From: Carnobacterium mobile DSM 4848
Lineage (GTDB): Bacteria; Bacillota; Bacilli; Lactobacillales; Carnobacteriaceae
Assembly: GCF_000744825.1 (NCBI RefSeq)
Contig: NZ_JQMR01000001.1
Coordinates: forward strand, 2,403,501 to 2,467,500
Direction of reading: 5' to 3'
DNA: 64,000 nucleotides
Each line of letters begins with the position of its first letter. Position 1 is the first letter of the stretch. The notes under the pieces are model-generated. The model was not told the DNA's origin. It made no database searches and saw only the letters and a list, made by a program, of their open reading frames with translations. A program made the translations under genes and the position numbers. Of this stretch, positions 1 to 7,819 are shown piece by piece.

Positions 1-309
1 CCAATCTATGAAGCTTTATTGGAACGTTTAGTTGGAAAAGACAGATATGTCCTTAAAGGCAGGAAAGAAATAATTGAAGTAACTGTTCAAGCAGAAAGTA
101 TTTTAGACGGTGGGATGATTCGTGATTTTAAATGGCCTAAAGAAGCGTTGTTAACTTCTATCCGCCGTGGCGAAAGCGAGATCATTACTCACGGGGATAC
201 AGTAATGCATTTAGGAGATACCTTGATTATTCTAACAGATGAAGGAGTAGCACAAAAAGTTCGTGAACAAATTAAAGAGATGAGCGAGCATAAAGATAAA
301 CGAATTTAA
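1..309 (+). CDS. ClC-family chloride channel, C-terminal RCK_C (TrkA-C) part (5' truncated)
   Basis: The frame is open from the first base and begins PIYEALLERL, the signature at the end of the ClC membrane domain. An RCK_C/TrkA-C ligand-binding fold follows (EVTVQAESIL near the start, then a WP-x6-SIRRGE strand and a GDTLIILT strand). The fused protein would be a membrane chloride channel or Cl-/H+ exchanger with a cytosolic regulatory domain. The true start lies outside the window, so the first in-frame TTG at 19 is not a start. A stand-alone TrkA-like potassium-channel subunit is the alternative, but the PIYEALLER motif favours ClC. No terminator is obvious between its stop and the next gene. 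Confidence 0.75.
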   Translation, partial: PIYEALLERLVGKDRYVLKGRKEIIEVTVQAESILDGGMIRDFKWPKEALLTSIRRGESEIITHGDTVMHLGDTLIILTDEGVAQKVREQIKEMSEHKDKRI

Positions 310-443
310 AGAAAAAACTGAATGGAGTAAAGGTTTTCGTTTGTCTTCAAAAATAGGAGCTTTTATGTTACTATAATACTGAGAACTTTTCATACAGATG
401 TTCGATGGAAAGAACTATAGAATTTTTAAGGAGATGAGTATAT

Positions 444-953
444 ATGGGAATGTTTGATTTTTTAAAGAAAAAAGACACAACACCTGAAAATAGCCCTGTA
501 AAGTTGTATGCACCGGCAAACGGGAAATTGATTTCAATTGATGAAGTTTCAGATCCTGTTTTTTCACAAAAAATGATGGGAGACGGTTTCGCTGTTATTC
601 CAACAGATGGAAAAATCACATCACCAGCTGCTGGTAAAGTATTAAGTGTTTTTCCAACTCAACATGCGGTGGGCCTTTTACTTGAAAATGGTGTAGAAAT
701 CTTATTGCATATGGGATTAGATACAGTAGAATTAAACGGCGGACCTTTTGAAACGGCCGTTAAAGAAGGCGATGAAGTAACTGAAAACACAGTGATTTCA
801 ACTGTTGATTTAGCTGCTTTAGAAGCTGCGGGTAAAGATAGCGCAATGGTAGTTGTCTTTACAAATATGGATAAAGTATCAGACTTTAACTTAGCTGCTA
901 CAGGAGAAGTTTCTTCTTCTTCAGAGATCGGATCTGTCAAAGCGACTGATTAA
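444..953 (+). CDS. PTS glucose-type EIIA component
   Basis: The 169-residue cytosolic phosphocarrier belongs to the EIIA-Glc (Crr-like) family. It passes phosphate from HPr to an EIIB partner and is often regulatory. The two active-site histidines are visible: His74 in TQHAVG and His89 in ILLHMGLDTV, spaced as in Escherichia coli IIAGlc (75/90). The ATG at 444 follows a good ribosome site (AAGGAGATG). No EIIB or EIIC domain is fused or adjacent, so it must serve a permease encoded elsewhere. A TATAAT at 372-377 is a possible -10. A strong terminator follows, so it is probably monocistronic. Confidence 0.9.
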   Translation: MGMFDFLKKKDTTPENSPVKLYAPANGKLISIDEVSDPVFSQKMMGDGFAVIPTDGKITSPAAGKVLSVFPTQHAVGLLLENGVEILLHMGLDTVELNGGPFETAVKEGDEVTENTVISTVDLAALEAAGKDSAMVVVFTNMDKVSDFNLAATGEVSSSSEIGSVKATD

Positions 954-973
954 TCTCATTCAATAAACAAAGA

Positions 974-1028
974 AAAGACTTACTTTTTCGTTGCTGAGAA
1001 GCACAAACGGAAAGGTAAGTCTTTTTTT
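974..1028 (+). terminator. Intrinsic terminator after EIIA gene
   Basis: Arms AAAGACTTAC (974-983) and GTAAGTCTTT (1015-1024) flank a loop and are followed by a T-run. It ends the EIIA transcript and lies between convergent genes. Confidence 0.85.
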
Positions 1029-1041
1029 GATGCATTTAGTT

Positions 1042-1665
1042 TTAGTTCACAGGTCGGATAAGCGTAAATTCTTCATTTAAAGTAGCATATTGATCGCCTG
1101 CTAAGCGAGCAACGGGATTTAAATCCCCGGTTAAAATATAATCTTTAGCTAAATCAATGACAGATTCATGGAAAAAAAAGTCGGTTATCCGGAAAATAAA
1201 TAAATCCGTGATAATATTTCCAGCTTCATCTTTAATAGGAATATGTTGATACAATTTCCCTTCAAAACGAACTTTTGCTTCTTGAATAGTAGGAACACTA
1301 ACCGTTTGACTATCAATCAAAGTTAATTGAGTTCGATCCAATTCACTTTCATGGGGAGCTAAAGGAGCTGCTGTACGATTCATTTCTTCAACTAAATCCT
1401 GATCTACAATATGAATCACTGCTTCTTTTCGGTCTAAAATATTTCGGGCTGTGTCTTTCTGTTTTCCCGCATTCCGTAAAATGGCTACTGATACAAGAGG
1501 CAGTTCATTGGAAACTCCGCTAAAAAAACTGAAAGGTGCAGCATTAACGATCTTCCCATTTTTTGAAAGAGAGGTGACCCAAGCAATTGGACGCGGAATG
1601 ACGCTGCCGCTGATAAACTTATATTGTTGTTTTTTAGTAAGCTCGTCTGCTGTAAAATGAATCAA
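1042..1665 (-). CDS. Flavin reductase-like / FMN-binding split-barrel protein
   Basis: The 207-residue protein matches the flavin reductase-like domain family: an N-terminal SGSVIPRPIAWVTSLSKNG segment is the typical FMN-binding strand-loop, followed by NAAPFSFFSGVS. Proteins of this group bind FMN and reduce flavin or quinone-like substrates in the cytosol. It lies 23 bp downstream of two dioxygenase-fold genes on the same strand, and no terminator is visible between them, so the three are probably one transcript. The context suggests quinone or aromatic-electrophile detoxification, as with the Bacillus subtilis mhq genes. That role is inferred; the exact substrate is unknown. Confidence 0.75.
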   Translation of the reverse strand: MIHFTADELTKKQQYKFISGSVIPRPIAWVTSLSKNGKIVNAAPFSFFSGVSNELPLVSVAILRNAGKQKDTARNILDRKEAVIHIVDQDLVEEMNRTAAPLAPHESELDRTQLTLIDSQTVSVPTIQEAKVRFEGKLYQHIPIKDEAGNIITDLFIFRITDFFFHESVIDLAKDYILTGDLNPVARLAGDQYATLNEEFTLIRPVN

Positions 1666-1688
1666 ATGAGTAGCTTCCTTTCAATGAA

Positions 1689-2675
1689 TTAGAGGTATTC
1701 TTTTTCAAATTTTTTATTGCTGCGGACAGTATCAATTGGCCGAACAAGTTTCTCAATTTCTGCTCGTTTGTTCCGAAAAGCAGGAGGCAGTGCTAACGTT
1801 TCTCCTAATGTTTCGTAATCTTCTTCATCATCAATAAAACCAGGACCATCTGTTGCGAATTCAAATAAAATACCAGGTGCAATCCGGGCATAAAGCGATT
1901 CAAAATAAAAACGATCTACATAACCAGAAGTTGGAAAACGAAATTGAGCCATTCGGTCGATCCATTTATCTAAGGCGGCGCGATCTTCAACACGGAAGGC
2001 CATATGATGGACACTGCCATACCCTTGTTGAGCTTGCGAAAGATCTTCATTGTGTTCTACAATCATTTGCGCACCATTTCCGCCGGTCCCTACTTCAAAT
2101 AAATGAAAGGCATCTTCTTGGGCAATTTCCTTAAAATGTAAAACTTTTTCTAATACTTCTTTCAAAAAGTTAAAGTTTTCAATCCGAACAAAAATAGGTC
2201 CTAATCCCGTAATGGCAAATTCATCTGGAACAGGTCCTTTATGCCAAGGTATTCCAGTCCCGATTCCTTTATTATTTTCGTCAGAAATCAATTGGTATTG
2301 TTGTTCATCAAAATCTTCAAAAGATAAGGTTTTTGTGCCAAATTGTTCTTTAATTCCATGATGGGAAACGCCATATTTGTCAAAGCGCTTTACCCAATAC
2401 TCTAAAGCAGCATAACTTGGAACGCGTAAAGATGTTTTAGAAATATCATTCGTTCCCTTTGTTCCTTGAGGGATTCCAGGGAAATCAAAAAAAGTCATAT
2501 CTGTTCCGGCACTTCCTTTATCATCTGCAAAAAAGAGATGATAAGTCTGAATGTCATCTTGATTGACGGTTTTTTTTACTAATCGTAAACTTAAAATAGT
2601 AGTGAAAAAATCATAAATTTTTTCCGCACTGCTGGTAATAGCAGTCACATGGTGTATTCCTTTTATTTCATCCAC
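1689..2675 (-). CDS. Ring-cleaving dioxygenase-like VOC protein (MhqO/MhqA type), second of pair
   Basis: The protein has two vicinal-oxygen-chelate (glyoxalase/extradiol dioxygenase) domains in 328 residues. The first opens with GIHHVTAI, placing a metal-binding His near the N terminus; the second has the matching GSVHHMAFRVED. The start chosen is GTG at 2675, preceded at 8 nt by GGAGG; the longer reading frame to 2702 would put this ribosome site inside the gene. It starts 1 nt after the stop of the preceding paralogue, which indicates translational coupling. Family members open hydroquinone or catechol rings in electrophile stress. The substrate is inferred, not shown. Confidence 0.8.
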   Translation of the reverse strand: MDEIKGIHHVTAITSSAEKIYDFFTTILSLRLVKKTVNQDDIQTYHLFFADDKGSAGTDMTFFDFPGIPQGTKGTNDISKTSLRVPSYAALEYWVKRFDKYGVSHHGIKEQFGTKTLSFEDFDEQQYQLISDENNKGIGTGIPWHKGPVPDEFAITGLGPIFVRIENFNFLKEVLEKVLHFKEIAQEDAFHLFEVGTGGNGAQMIVEHNEDLSQAQQGYGSVHHMAFRVEDRAALDKWIDRMAQFRFPTSGYVDRFYFESLYARIAPGILFEFATDGPGFIDDEEDYETLGETLALPPAFRNKRAEIEKLVRPIDTVRSNKKFEKEYL

Positions 2676-2676
2676 T

Positions 2677-3579
2677 TTAAAAACCCTCCAAATTCGCTTC
2701 AATTTCTGATCGTTTTGTTTCTAAAAAAGGCGGCAATGAAAAACGTTCTCCTAATTCATCTAAGGGTTCGTCTAATGTAAAGCCAGGTTTATTGGTTGCA
2801 ATTTCAATACGTAAGCCATTTGGTTCTAGTAAATAAAGGCTTTGGAAATATCCGCGATCTGCATATAATTCAATAGCCAGTTGGTGTTGTTTTGCTGTTT
2901 TCTGTAATCGATCGAGTTCGGTAATGGAATCGACAGAATAGGCGATATGATCAATTGAACCGCGTCCCATTCTGGAAACAGCTGTTTGATTGCTAGCTTT
3001 GACCGTGGTAAAACTAGAGTCTTTTTTTATAGCTAATTGTCCAATCGCATGAGAAGGAGACAGGCCTAAATAGTCAGTTAAGAAAGAAACTGTTTCATCG
3101 GGCTGCTCAACACGTAAGGATATTTCGCCTATTCCAATGATTTGTTTGTTTACTGGAATATCTGAATGATGGGTTGCATTTTCAAGCGCAATGGATTCGT
3201 TGACCTCCATTAAAGAAAGAGAAAGAGAGTCATTATCTTTAAAATCCAGCACTTGTTTACAGCTATTATAATCTAAAGGGATAGCATAATCAGTTAAACG
3301 AGTTTCCCAATAAGGCAAACTGCCGCGTGGCACTTTTAACGTTACACTTGAAAAGTAATTATTATTTTTTACAGCCTGTCCTACTTTTTTTAATTCAAAA
3401 AAGGTTAATAATGTACCTGGATTTCCTTGGTAATCTCCATAAAAGAGATGCCGCATTTGTGTATTTTGTTGGTTGACAGTATTCTTTACAAGGCGCAAGC
3501 CTAAAATCTCTGTATAGAAATAATGGTTATCAGCTGCTGATTTTGTAAAAGCTGAAATATGATGGATTCCTTCAACCAT
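2677..3579 (-). CDS. Ring-cleaving dioxygenase-like VOC protein, first of pair
   Basis: The 300-residue paralogue of the next gene has the same two-domain VOC layout: an N-terminal GIHHISAFTKSA motif, then SIDHIAYSVDS in the second half. The start is ATG at 3579, 7 nt after AAAGGAGG; the open frame continues upstream to 3666 but without a ribosome site. It leads the minus-strand operon of two dioxygenase-like proteins and a flavin reductase. A promoter (3647-3675) overlaps a short palindrome at 3666-3682, so it is probably repressed by a quinone- or redox-sensing regulator encoded elsewhere. Enzyme class confidence is high and substrate confidence low. Confidence 0.8.
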   Translation of the reverse strand: MVEGIHHISAFTKSAADNHYFYTEILGLRLVKNTVNQQNTQMRHLFYGDYQGNPGTLLTFFELKKVGQAVKNNNYFSSVTLKVPRGSLPYWETRLTDYAIPLDYNSCKQVLDFKDNDSLSLSLMEVNESIALENATHHSDIPVNKQIIGIGEISLRVEQPDETVSFLTDYLGLSPSHAIGQLAIKKDSSFTTVKASNQTAVSRMGRGSIDHIAYSVDSITELDRLQKTAKQHQLAIELYADRGYFQSLYLLEPNGLRIEIATNKPGFTLDEPLDELGERFSLPPFLETKRSEIEANLEGF

Positions 3580-3646
3580 AATTTGACCTCCTTTATGATT
3601 AGAGTAATAATTTGTTTGATTTTTGAAAGATGCTGCTAGTAAAGCA

Positions 3647-3675
3647 AGCATAGCATACAATATCATTACTTACAA
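3647..3675 (-). promoter_or_regulatory. Promoter of dioxygenase operon
   Basis: On the minus strand TTGTAA (3675-3670) and TATGCT (3652-3647) are separated by 17 nt and lie about 70 nt ahead of the chosen ATG. The -35 lies inside a palindrome, which suggests repression. Confidence 0.5.
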
Positions 3676-3682
3676 TAAGTAA
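3666..3682. promoter_or_regulatory. Palindromic operator candidate TTACTTA-CAA-TAAGTAA
   Basis: A perfect 7-bp inverted repeat with a 3-bp spacer covers the -35 of the dioxygenase operon. Short AT-rich dyads of this kind are used by HxlR- and MarR-type quinone sensors. Which regulator binds cannot be told from the window. Confidence 0.45.
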
Positions 3683-3703
3683 GGGGTGGTAACTTAGCTT
3701 AAG

Positions 3704-3743
3704 CAAAACAACACAAAAAGAATGAGCCTGCTTTTTGTGTTGT
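3704..3743 (-). terminator. Intrinsic terminator after pgl
   Basis: A 13-bp perfect stem (3708-3720 with 3731-3743) is followed on the minus strand by TTTTGC. It separates the pgl transcript from the dioxygenase operon. Confidence 0.75.
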
Positions 3744-3757
3744 GGATAAGAATCATG

Positions 3758-4792
3758 TTATTTGAAATAGACACAGACACATTCAGGCGCATAAACGTCT
3801 TTTTGAATCAGCGTTAATTTTCCTGATGCAGTGTCCCGTTCAAATAAAGTTAAGTTATCAGAATCTTGATGAGCTGCTACAATGAATTTACCAGAAGGAT
3901 CGATAGCAAAATCACGTGGGATTTTCCCTTCAGAAGGAACAATTTCAACTAATTCGAGTGTCTGATCCTTGTCTGAAACCGAAAAGACAGCAATTGAGTC
4001 ATGTCCGCGATTCGAAGCATAAATAAAGCGACCATCATCAGAGATACGGATTGCCGCACCGCCATTGAAACTTGTATGTTCTGCGGGAATAGTAGAAATG
4101 GTTTGAAGGTGAGTGAAAGTTCCTGTTTTAGGTTCATAATCCAATACTAAAACTTCGCTGCTTAATTCCCCAAAAAGATAAGCCGTTGTTCCATTTGGGT
4201 GAAATACTAAATGACGCGGTCCTGTTCCAGGTGCAGCATTGTAACGACTTACTTCAGTTAATTTGCCCGTTTCATCGACTGAATAGGTATAAACGGCATC
4301 TGTTCCTAGATCACAAGCTACGACAAAGCGGTTATCAGGTGTCAGATCCATATAATGAGCATGTGCGCTTTGTTGGTTTTCATGCACACTTGAGCCGGTA
4401 TGTTTAACTGTATCCAATAAAGCTAAATGACCTTCTGCGTCAGTCTTTAAAACAGCTACTTCACCTTTGTGGTAATTTGCAGTGTAAACAAAAGAGCGTT
4501 CTTTATCAAAGCTTACATAACAAGGAGGAGCTCCTTCAGCCGAAACCGCATCCACTTTAGTGATGTCATTTTTTACGTTTTTCTTAAATGAAACGAGTGC
4601 GCCTGCACCATTCTCTTTAGAGATCGCATATAAAACTGTTTGGTCGTCAGATAACGCGAGATAAGTTGGACTGTCAGCTTCCACAACAAAAGACAAATCT
4701 GCTAGTTCTTTTTTTTCAGTATCTAATTGAATTTGATAAACACCTTTACTTTCACGTTTAGTATAGGTTCCTAAAAGTATGTTTTCTTTCAT
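3758..4792 (-). CDS. pgl: 6-phosphogluconolactonase, seven-bladed beta-propeller type
   Basis: The 344-residue protein belongs to the lactonase beta-propeller family (YkgB/Pgl), which hydrolyses 6-phosphogluconolactone to 6-phosphogluconate in the oxidative pentose phosphate pathway. Repeated blades are visible as periodic segments such as LSDDQTVLYAIS, FDKERSFVYTANY, LTPDNRFVVACD, RISDDGRFIYASNRGHDSI and IDPSGKFIVAAHQ. The HAHYMDLTPDNRFV and PGTGPRHLVFHPNG motifs are typical of the family. The ATG at 4792 has an AGGAGGAAT ribosome site. It stands alone between terminators. Confidence 0.9.
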   Translation of the reverse strand: MKENILLGTYTKRESKGVYQIQLDTEKKELADLSFVVEADSPTYLALSDDQTVLYAISKENGAGALVSFKKNVKNDITKVDAVSAEGAPPCYVSFDKERSFVYTANYHKGEVAVLKTDAEGHLALLDTVKHTGSSVHENQQSAHAHYMDLTPDNRFVVACDLGTDAVYTYSVDETGKLTEVSRYNAAPGTGPRHLVFHPNGTTAYLFGELSSEVLVLDYEPKTGTFTHLQTISTIPAEHTSFNGGAAIRISDDGRFIYASNRGHDSIAVFSVSDKDQTLELVEIVPSEGKIPRDFAIDPSGKFIVAAHQDSDNLTLFERDTASGKLTLIQKDVYAPECVCVYFK

Positions 4793-4856
4793 TCCTTATT
4801 CCTCCTATGATTTCGTATTCATTTCTTTTTTAGTATAGCATAGATTAAAAAACAAT

Positions 4857-4903
4857 AAAAAAAAAGCGAGTAGAAAACAGCGTTGTTTTTTCTCACTTTT
4901 TTT
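4857..4903 (-). terminator. Probable terminator after glycerophosphotransferase gene
   Basis: An imperfect hairpin with A-rich left and T-rich right arms (GTGAG against CTCGC on the minus strand) is followed by a run of T. It lies between the minus-strand glycerophosphotransferase gene and pgl. Confidence 0.6.
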
Positions 4904-4912
4904 CGGTTAAAT

Positions 4913-7033
4913 TTATTTTTTTGTAAAACGGGAAGGCACCAGATGTTGAACAGCTTCATAAATCCGCTCATTCGAATGAGTATCTCGATACTCTAATAAA
5001 GCGTCTGCTTTTTGGCGGTTTTTACGAGACATCTCAAAGCCGTCTTGGCCTAATTTAGTTAAATGGTAAATGAAACTGTCTTCGTCACTTGCGATTTCAC
5101 CGGGCAATTCATTTAAATAAATCTCTCGTAGTGAAATTTGATTTTCTGAATCAGGACCTTTGACTTCTGGTTGATAAAAACAAACTGGTTTAGTTAAAAA
5201 ACTGAAATCAAAAGCATGTGGATCAGTATCTGTTATAAATACTTTGCTTTCTTTGAGCAACTGTAAAATGTTTACTTGTTCCTGTAAAAGCACAGAACAG
5301 CCGCAATCAGCAAAACTCCTAAAATAGCGGACCATAGAATGAGGTAAAGCAATCGTAACGGATAGATCATATTCAGCTAGTAATTGTTTAAAGTCAGGGT
5401 TTCTTACTAACGATAAGAAACGTTTTGCTGTCCGGTCAATGGCTTCTGTCTGATAATGCAGTCCCGTTTCTTGATCAGCAGGGAAAATTAAAATTTCTGG
5501 TTTTGTTACGTCCTTTTCATCTGGAGCCAGCAGCGTATCAAAACGCGCTAAACCAGTTAGGGCAACTTGCTGTTCAGGATAGCCTAATGTTTCAATAGCG
5601 TAGCGTTTTTCGATTTTTGAGCTGACCAAAAATAAATCAGTTTTAAATTGATCTGAAGCAAAGCCAAGGGATTGCTTGACCGGTTGTAAGCCTAAAACGT
5701 TGTTTTGCAATAAAATGCGTTTAGCACCAATAATATCGATCCATAGTGGATTACGTGTAGGATAAATATGGTAAGGAGCTTCAGAAGTTAAAATAACTTG
5801 AGCCATTAACAAGGTCCGAATATAGTGTTTGGATTTAAACGGCAAAATGTGTTCTTTATCGAAAGCCACTGCTTTTTCATAATCTGGAGAAGTCGGATCT
5901 AGTACATAATAAACGGTTAGCTCTGGATAGGTTTTTCGTAGGTATTGAAAGAAATACCAGCCATTGTTACGCGCTTCTAATGGTTTTTCACCGATGATCC
6001 AGATATTTCGTTCGGTTTGAAAAGGCTTGACCAGACGAGAAAAAGGTTGGATTTCTTTGTAATACTCGTAAACGGCTTTATCGTATTTTGTTGCAGCCAA
6101 AGACAAGCCGTTATAATGTTCAGTAAAATTAGGAGAGAACAGATATGCTGATTTCCCATAGGAGATTGCCTGATCTTTATAAAATTTACGTGAACTTAGT
6201 TCTTGCGGATTAGCTACGCGAACAATCGTTGGATTAAACAGTCCATTTAAATAAACTTCAAGATAAAAATCAAAGTCCTCGTCGCCGCTGTTATGAATAA
6301 ACAATTCTTTAGCTAGTTCATTTAAATCAACTAGAATGTCATAATCATAGTAATAATGATGCGTCCCGGATTCTAAACGATTCAAGTGATGATTAGAATG
6401 GATGGTTCGGCGATTACCTGTTTTTCGGCCAACCATGATCGTATCGATTCGGTTAACGGCTATGGCAGTGGTGACCAATTCACCGACGATTGTTAAAAAA
6501 TCTTTTTGCGGCTCGATTTGCTTGATCTGACTACTGTGAATATAACGAATGCTGCGTACAGGTATATTTACAGTAAAACAAAAGCCCCTTGTTCTGCGAC
6601 TAAAATAGGGGTAGATATCATTGCCTTGATCTTTGAATTGTGATAAGCCGAAAGAATCAAATTGTTCGAATAAATCAAGCGAAAGTGGTTCATCTTTTCG
6701 AACCCATTCATTTTCTTCTAAATAACGCACAGTATAATAAAATTCAAAGTGTTCTTTCGGATTTTTCGGAGCGTTTTGTCGGATAAAATCACGGATTCCA
6801 ACACTAAAAGAATAAGTAGCCTTATCCTTTTTTTCTGCTAAAAAAGAATAGCGTTGGCCCGTTTCTCTATGTAAGATATAAAATTCTTCTAGTTGAGGTG
6901 TGTGATAATCTGAAAGTGTCAAAGTAGTCATAATTGTATCGCCTTCTTTGCGAATGGAAAAAGAAGGATGTTTTATTTTTTTAGGTTCTTGCTGCATTAT
7001 TTCTTCTGGTTGATTGTCTTTGCTGGATGCCAT
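4913..7033 (-). CDS. CDP-glycerol glycerophosphotransferase family protein (teichoic acid synthesis)
   Basis: The C-terminal half of this 706-residue protein carries the CDP-glycerol:poly(glycerophosphate) glycerophosphotransferase fold: IWIIGEKPLEARNNGWYFFQYLRKTYPE, then YYVLDPTSPDY, a LTGLARFDTLL segment and a late TDTDPHAFDFSFLTKPVCFY. In the canonical enzymes this last block reads TDYSSxxFD; here it is TDTDPHAFDF, a divergent version. The N-terminal 300 residues form a poorly conserved all-beta extension. Family members add or transfer glycerol- or ribitol-phosphate at the inner face of the membrane. The start at 7033 has a GGAGGT ribosome site. It is isolated from other teichoic acid genes, so the exact polymer is unknown. 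Confidence 0.8.
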   Translation of the reverse strand: MASSKDNQPEEIMQQEPKKIKHPSFSIRKEGDTIMTTLTLSDYHTPQLEEFYILHRETGQRYSFLAEKKDKATYSFSVGIRDFIRQNAPKNPKEHFEFYYTVRYLEENEWVRKDEPLSLDLFEQFDSFGLSQFKDQGNDIYPYFSRRTRGFCFTVNIPVRSIRYIHSSQIKQIEPQKDFLTIVGELVTTAIAVNRIDTIMVGRKTGNRRTIHSNHHLNRLESGTHHYYYDYDILVDLNELAKELFIHNSGDEDFDFYLEVYLNGLFNPTIVRVANPQELSSRKFYKDQAISYGKSAYLFSPNFTEHYNGLSLAATKYDKAVYEYYKEIQPFSRLVKPFQTERNIWIIGEKPLEARNNGWYFFQYLRKTYPELTVYYVLDPTSPDYEKAVAFDKEHILPFKSKHYIRTLLMAQVILTSEAPYHIYPTRNPLWIDIIGAKRILLQNNVLGLQPVKQSLGFASDQFKTDLFLVSSKIEKRYAIETLGYPEQQVALTGLARFDTLLAPDEKDVTKPEILIFPADQETGLHYQTEAIDRTAKRFLSLVRNPDFKQLLAEYDLSVTIALPHSMVRYFRSFADCGCSVLLQEQVNILQLLKESKVFITDTDPHAFDFSFLTKPVCFYQPEVKGPDSENQISLREIYLNELPGEIASDEDSFIYHLTKLGQDGFEMSRKNRQKADALLEYRDTHSNERIYEAVQHLVPSRFTKK

Positions 7034-7420
7034 AAATGAGTACCTCCAATATCGCGGAATTAGCGACGATTCACTAATTTTATCATACCAGTCTGTACCC
7101 TTTGAGGCAAACGCTTTTCATCAAATACTAAGGAATTTAAGCAGAATATTTAAAAAGAGAATGGTTTTAAAAAAAAAGAACCAAAGTTTGATACTCAGCA
7201 CACACAAAAGCGCTTCAAAAATCTATTGGGTATTTTTTTGTCAACTATTTATCTTCTTTCTATAATATACAAGTAATGATAGAAACTTAATCTTCTTATG
7301 ATGCTCAAAAGGGCTTTGTCTGCCGTATCCAGTATGTTTCTTTTCTTTACCATTACTATCTCGAATATGCTAAACTATAAGAAACCAAAAGAAGTAAGAG
7401 TTAAGAAGGGAATGGATAAA
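7034..7420 (+). other. Intergenic region and 5' leader of the glucitol-type EIIA gene
   Basis: This stretch has no convincing gene. It holds the ribosome site of the divergent glycerophosphotransferase gene, a strong promoter at 7238-7266, and about 150 nt of leader. The leader is in frame with the EIIA but has no ribosome site, so it is not counted as coding. Confidence 0.6.
7238..7266 (+). promoter_or_regulatory. Sigma-A promoter ahead of glucitol-type EIIA
   Basis: TTGTCA (7238-7243), a 17-bp spacer and TATAAT (7261-7266) are close to consensus. The transcript would start about 150 nt before the ATG. Confidence 0.75.
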
Positions 7421-7780
7421 ATGTTAGTAGGAAAAGTTACAGCTATAGGAGAAAATGCGGTGAGCCAAAAAGATCCAATCATTATTTTATTTGGAGAACA
7501 AGCAACGGAAGATCTTCGTTCAGTTTCAATCATTCAAAAATTTGAAGCAGATAAAAAAGAAGTTACATTAAAACCAGGACAAAAAGTTTCCTTTGATGAC
7601 CAAGAGTACACGATTTTAGAAGTAGGAAGCTTAGCGAACGAAAACCTAAACACGATTGGACACGTCACATTAAACTTTTCAGAAGTACCAAAAGAAGACA
7701 AGTTGGCGAACGGTATTTATTTAAAACCTTTTAAATTACCTGAAGTAACAGTTGGTACAACTGTTTATTATGCAAAATAA
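7421..7780 (+). CDS. srlB: PTS glucitol/sorbitol-type EIIA
   Basis: The 119-residue protein matches the glucitol/sorbitol EIIA family (SrlB/GutA) over its whole length: MLVGKVTAIGENA at the start, IILFGEQATEDLRSVSIIQKF, then TILEVGSLANENLNTIGHVTLNF. The start is ATG 7421, 10 nt after AAGAAGGG; the longer frame from 7298 has no ribosome site. No EIIB, EIIC or sorbitol-phosphate dehydrogenase gene is nearby, so this is an orphan EIIA. It is followed after 39 nt by an AI-2E-family membrane protein gene and probably shares its transcript. A regulatory role is possible but not shown. Confidence 0.85.
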   Translation: MLVGKVTAIGENAVSQKDPIIILFGEQATEDLRSVSIIQKFEADKKEVTLKPGQKVSFDDQEYTILEVGSLANENLNTIGHVTLNFSEVPKEDKLANGIYLKPFKLPEVTVGTTVYYAK

Positions 7781-7819
7781 ACCGTAGGCTAAACTAAGCT
7801 GACTAAGGAAGTGTTGAGA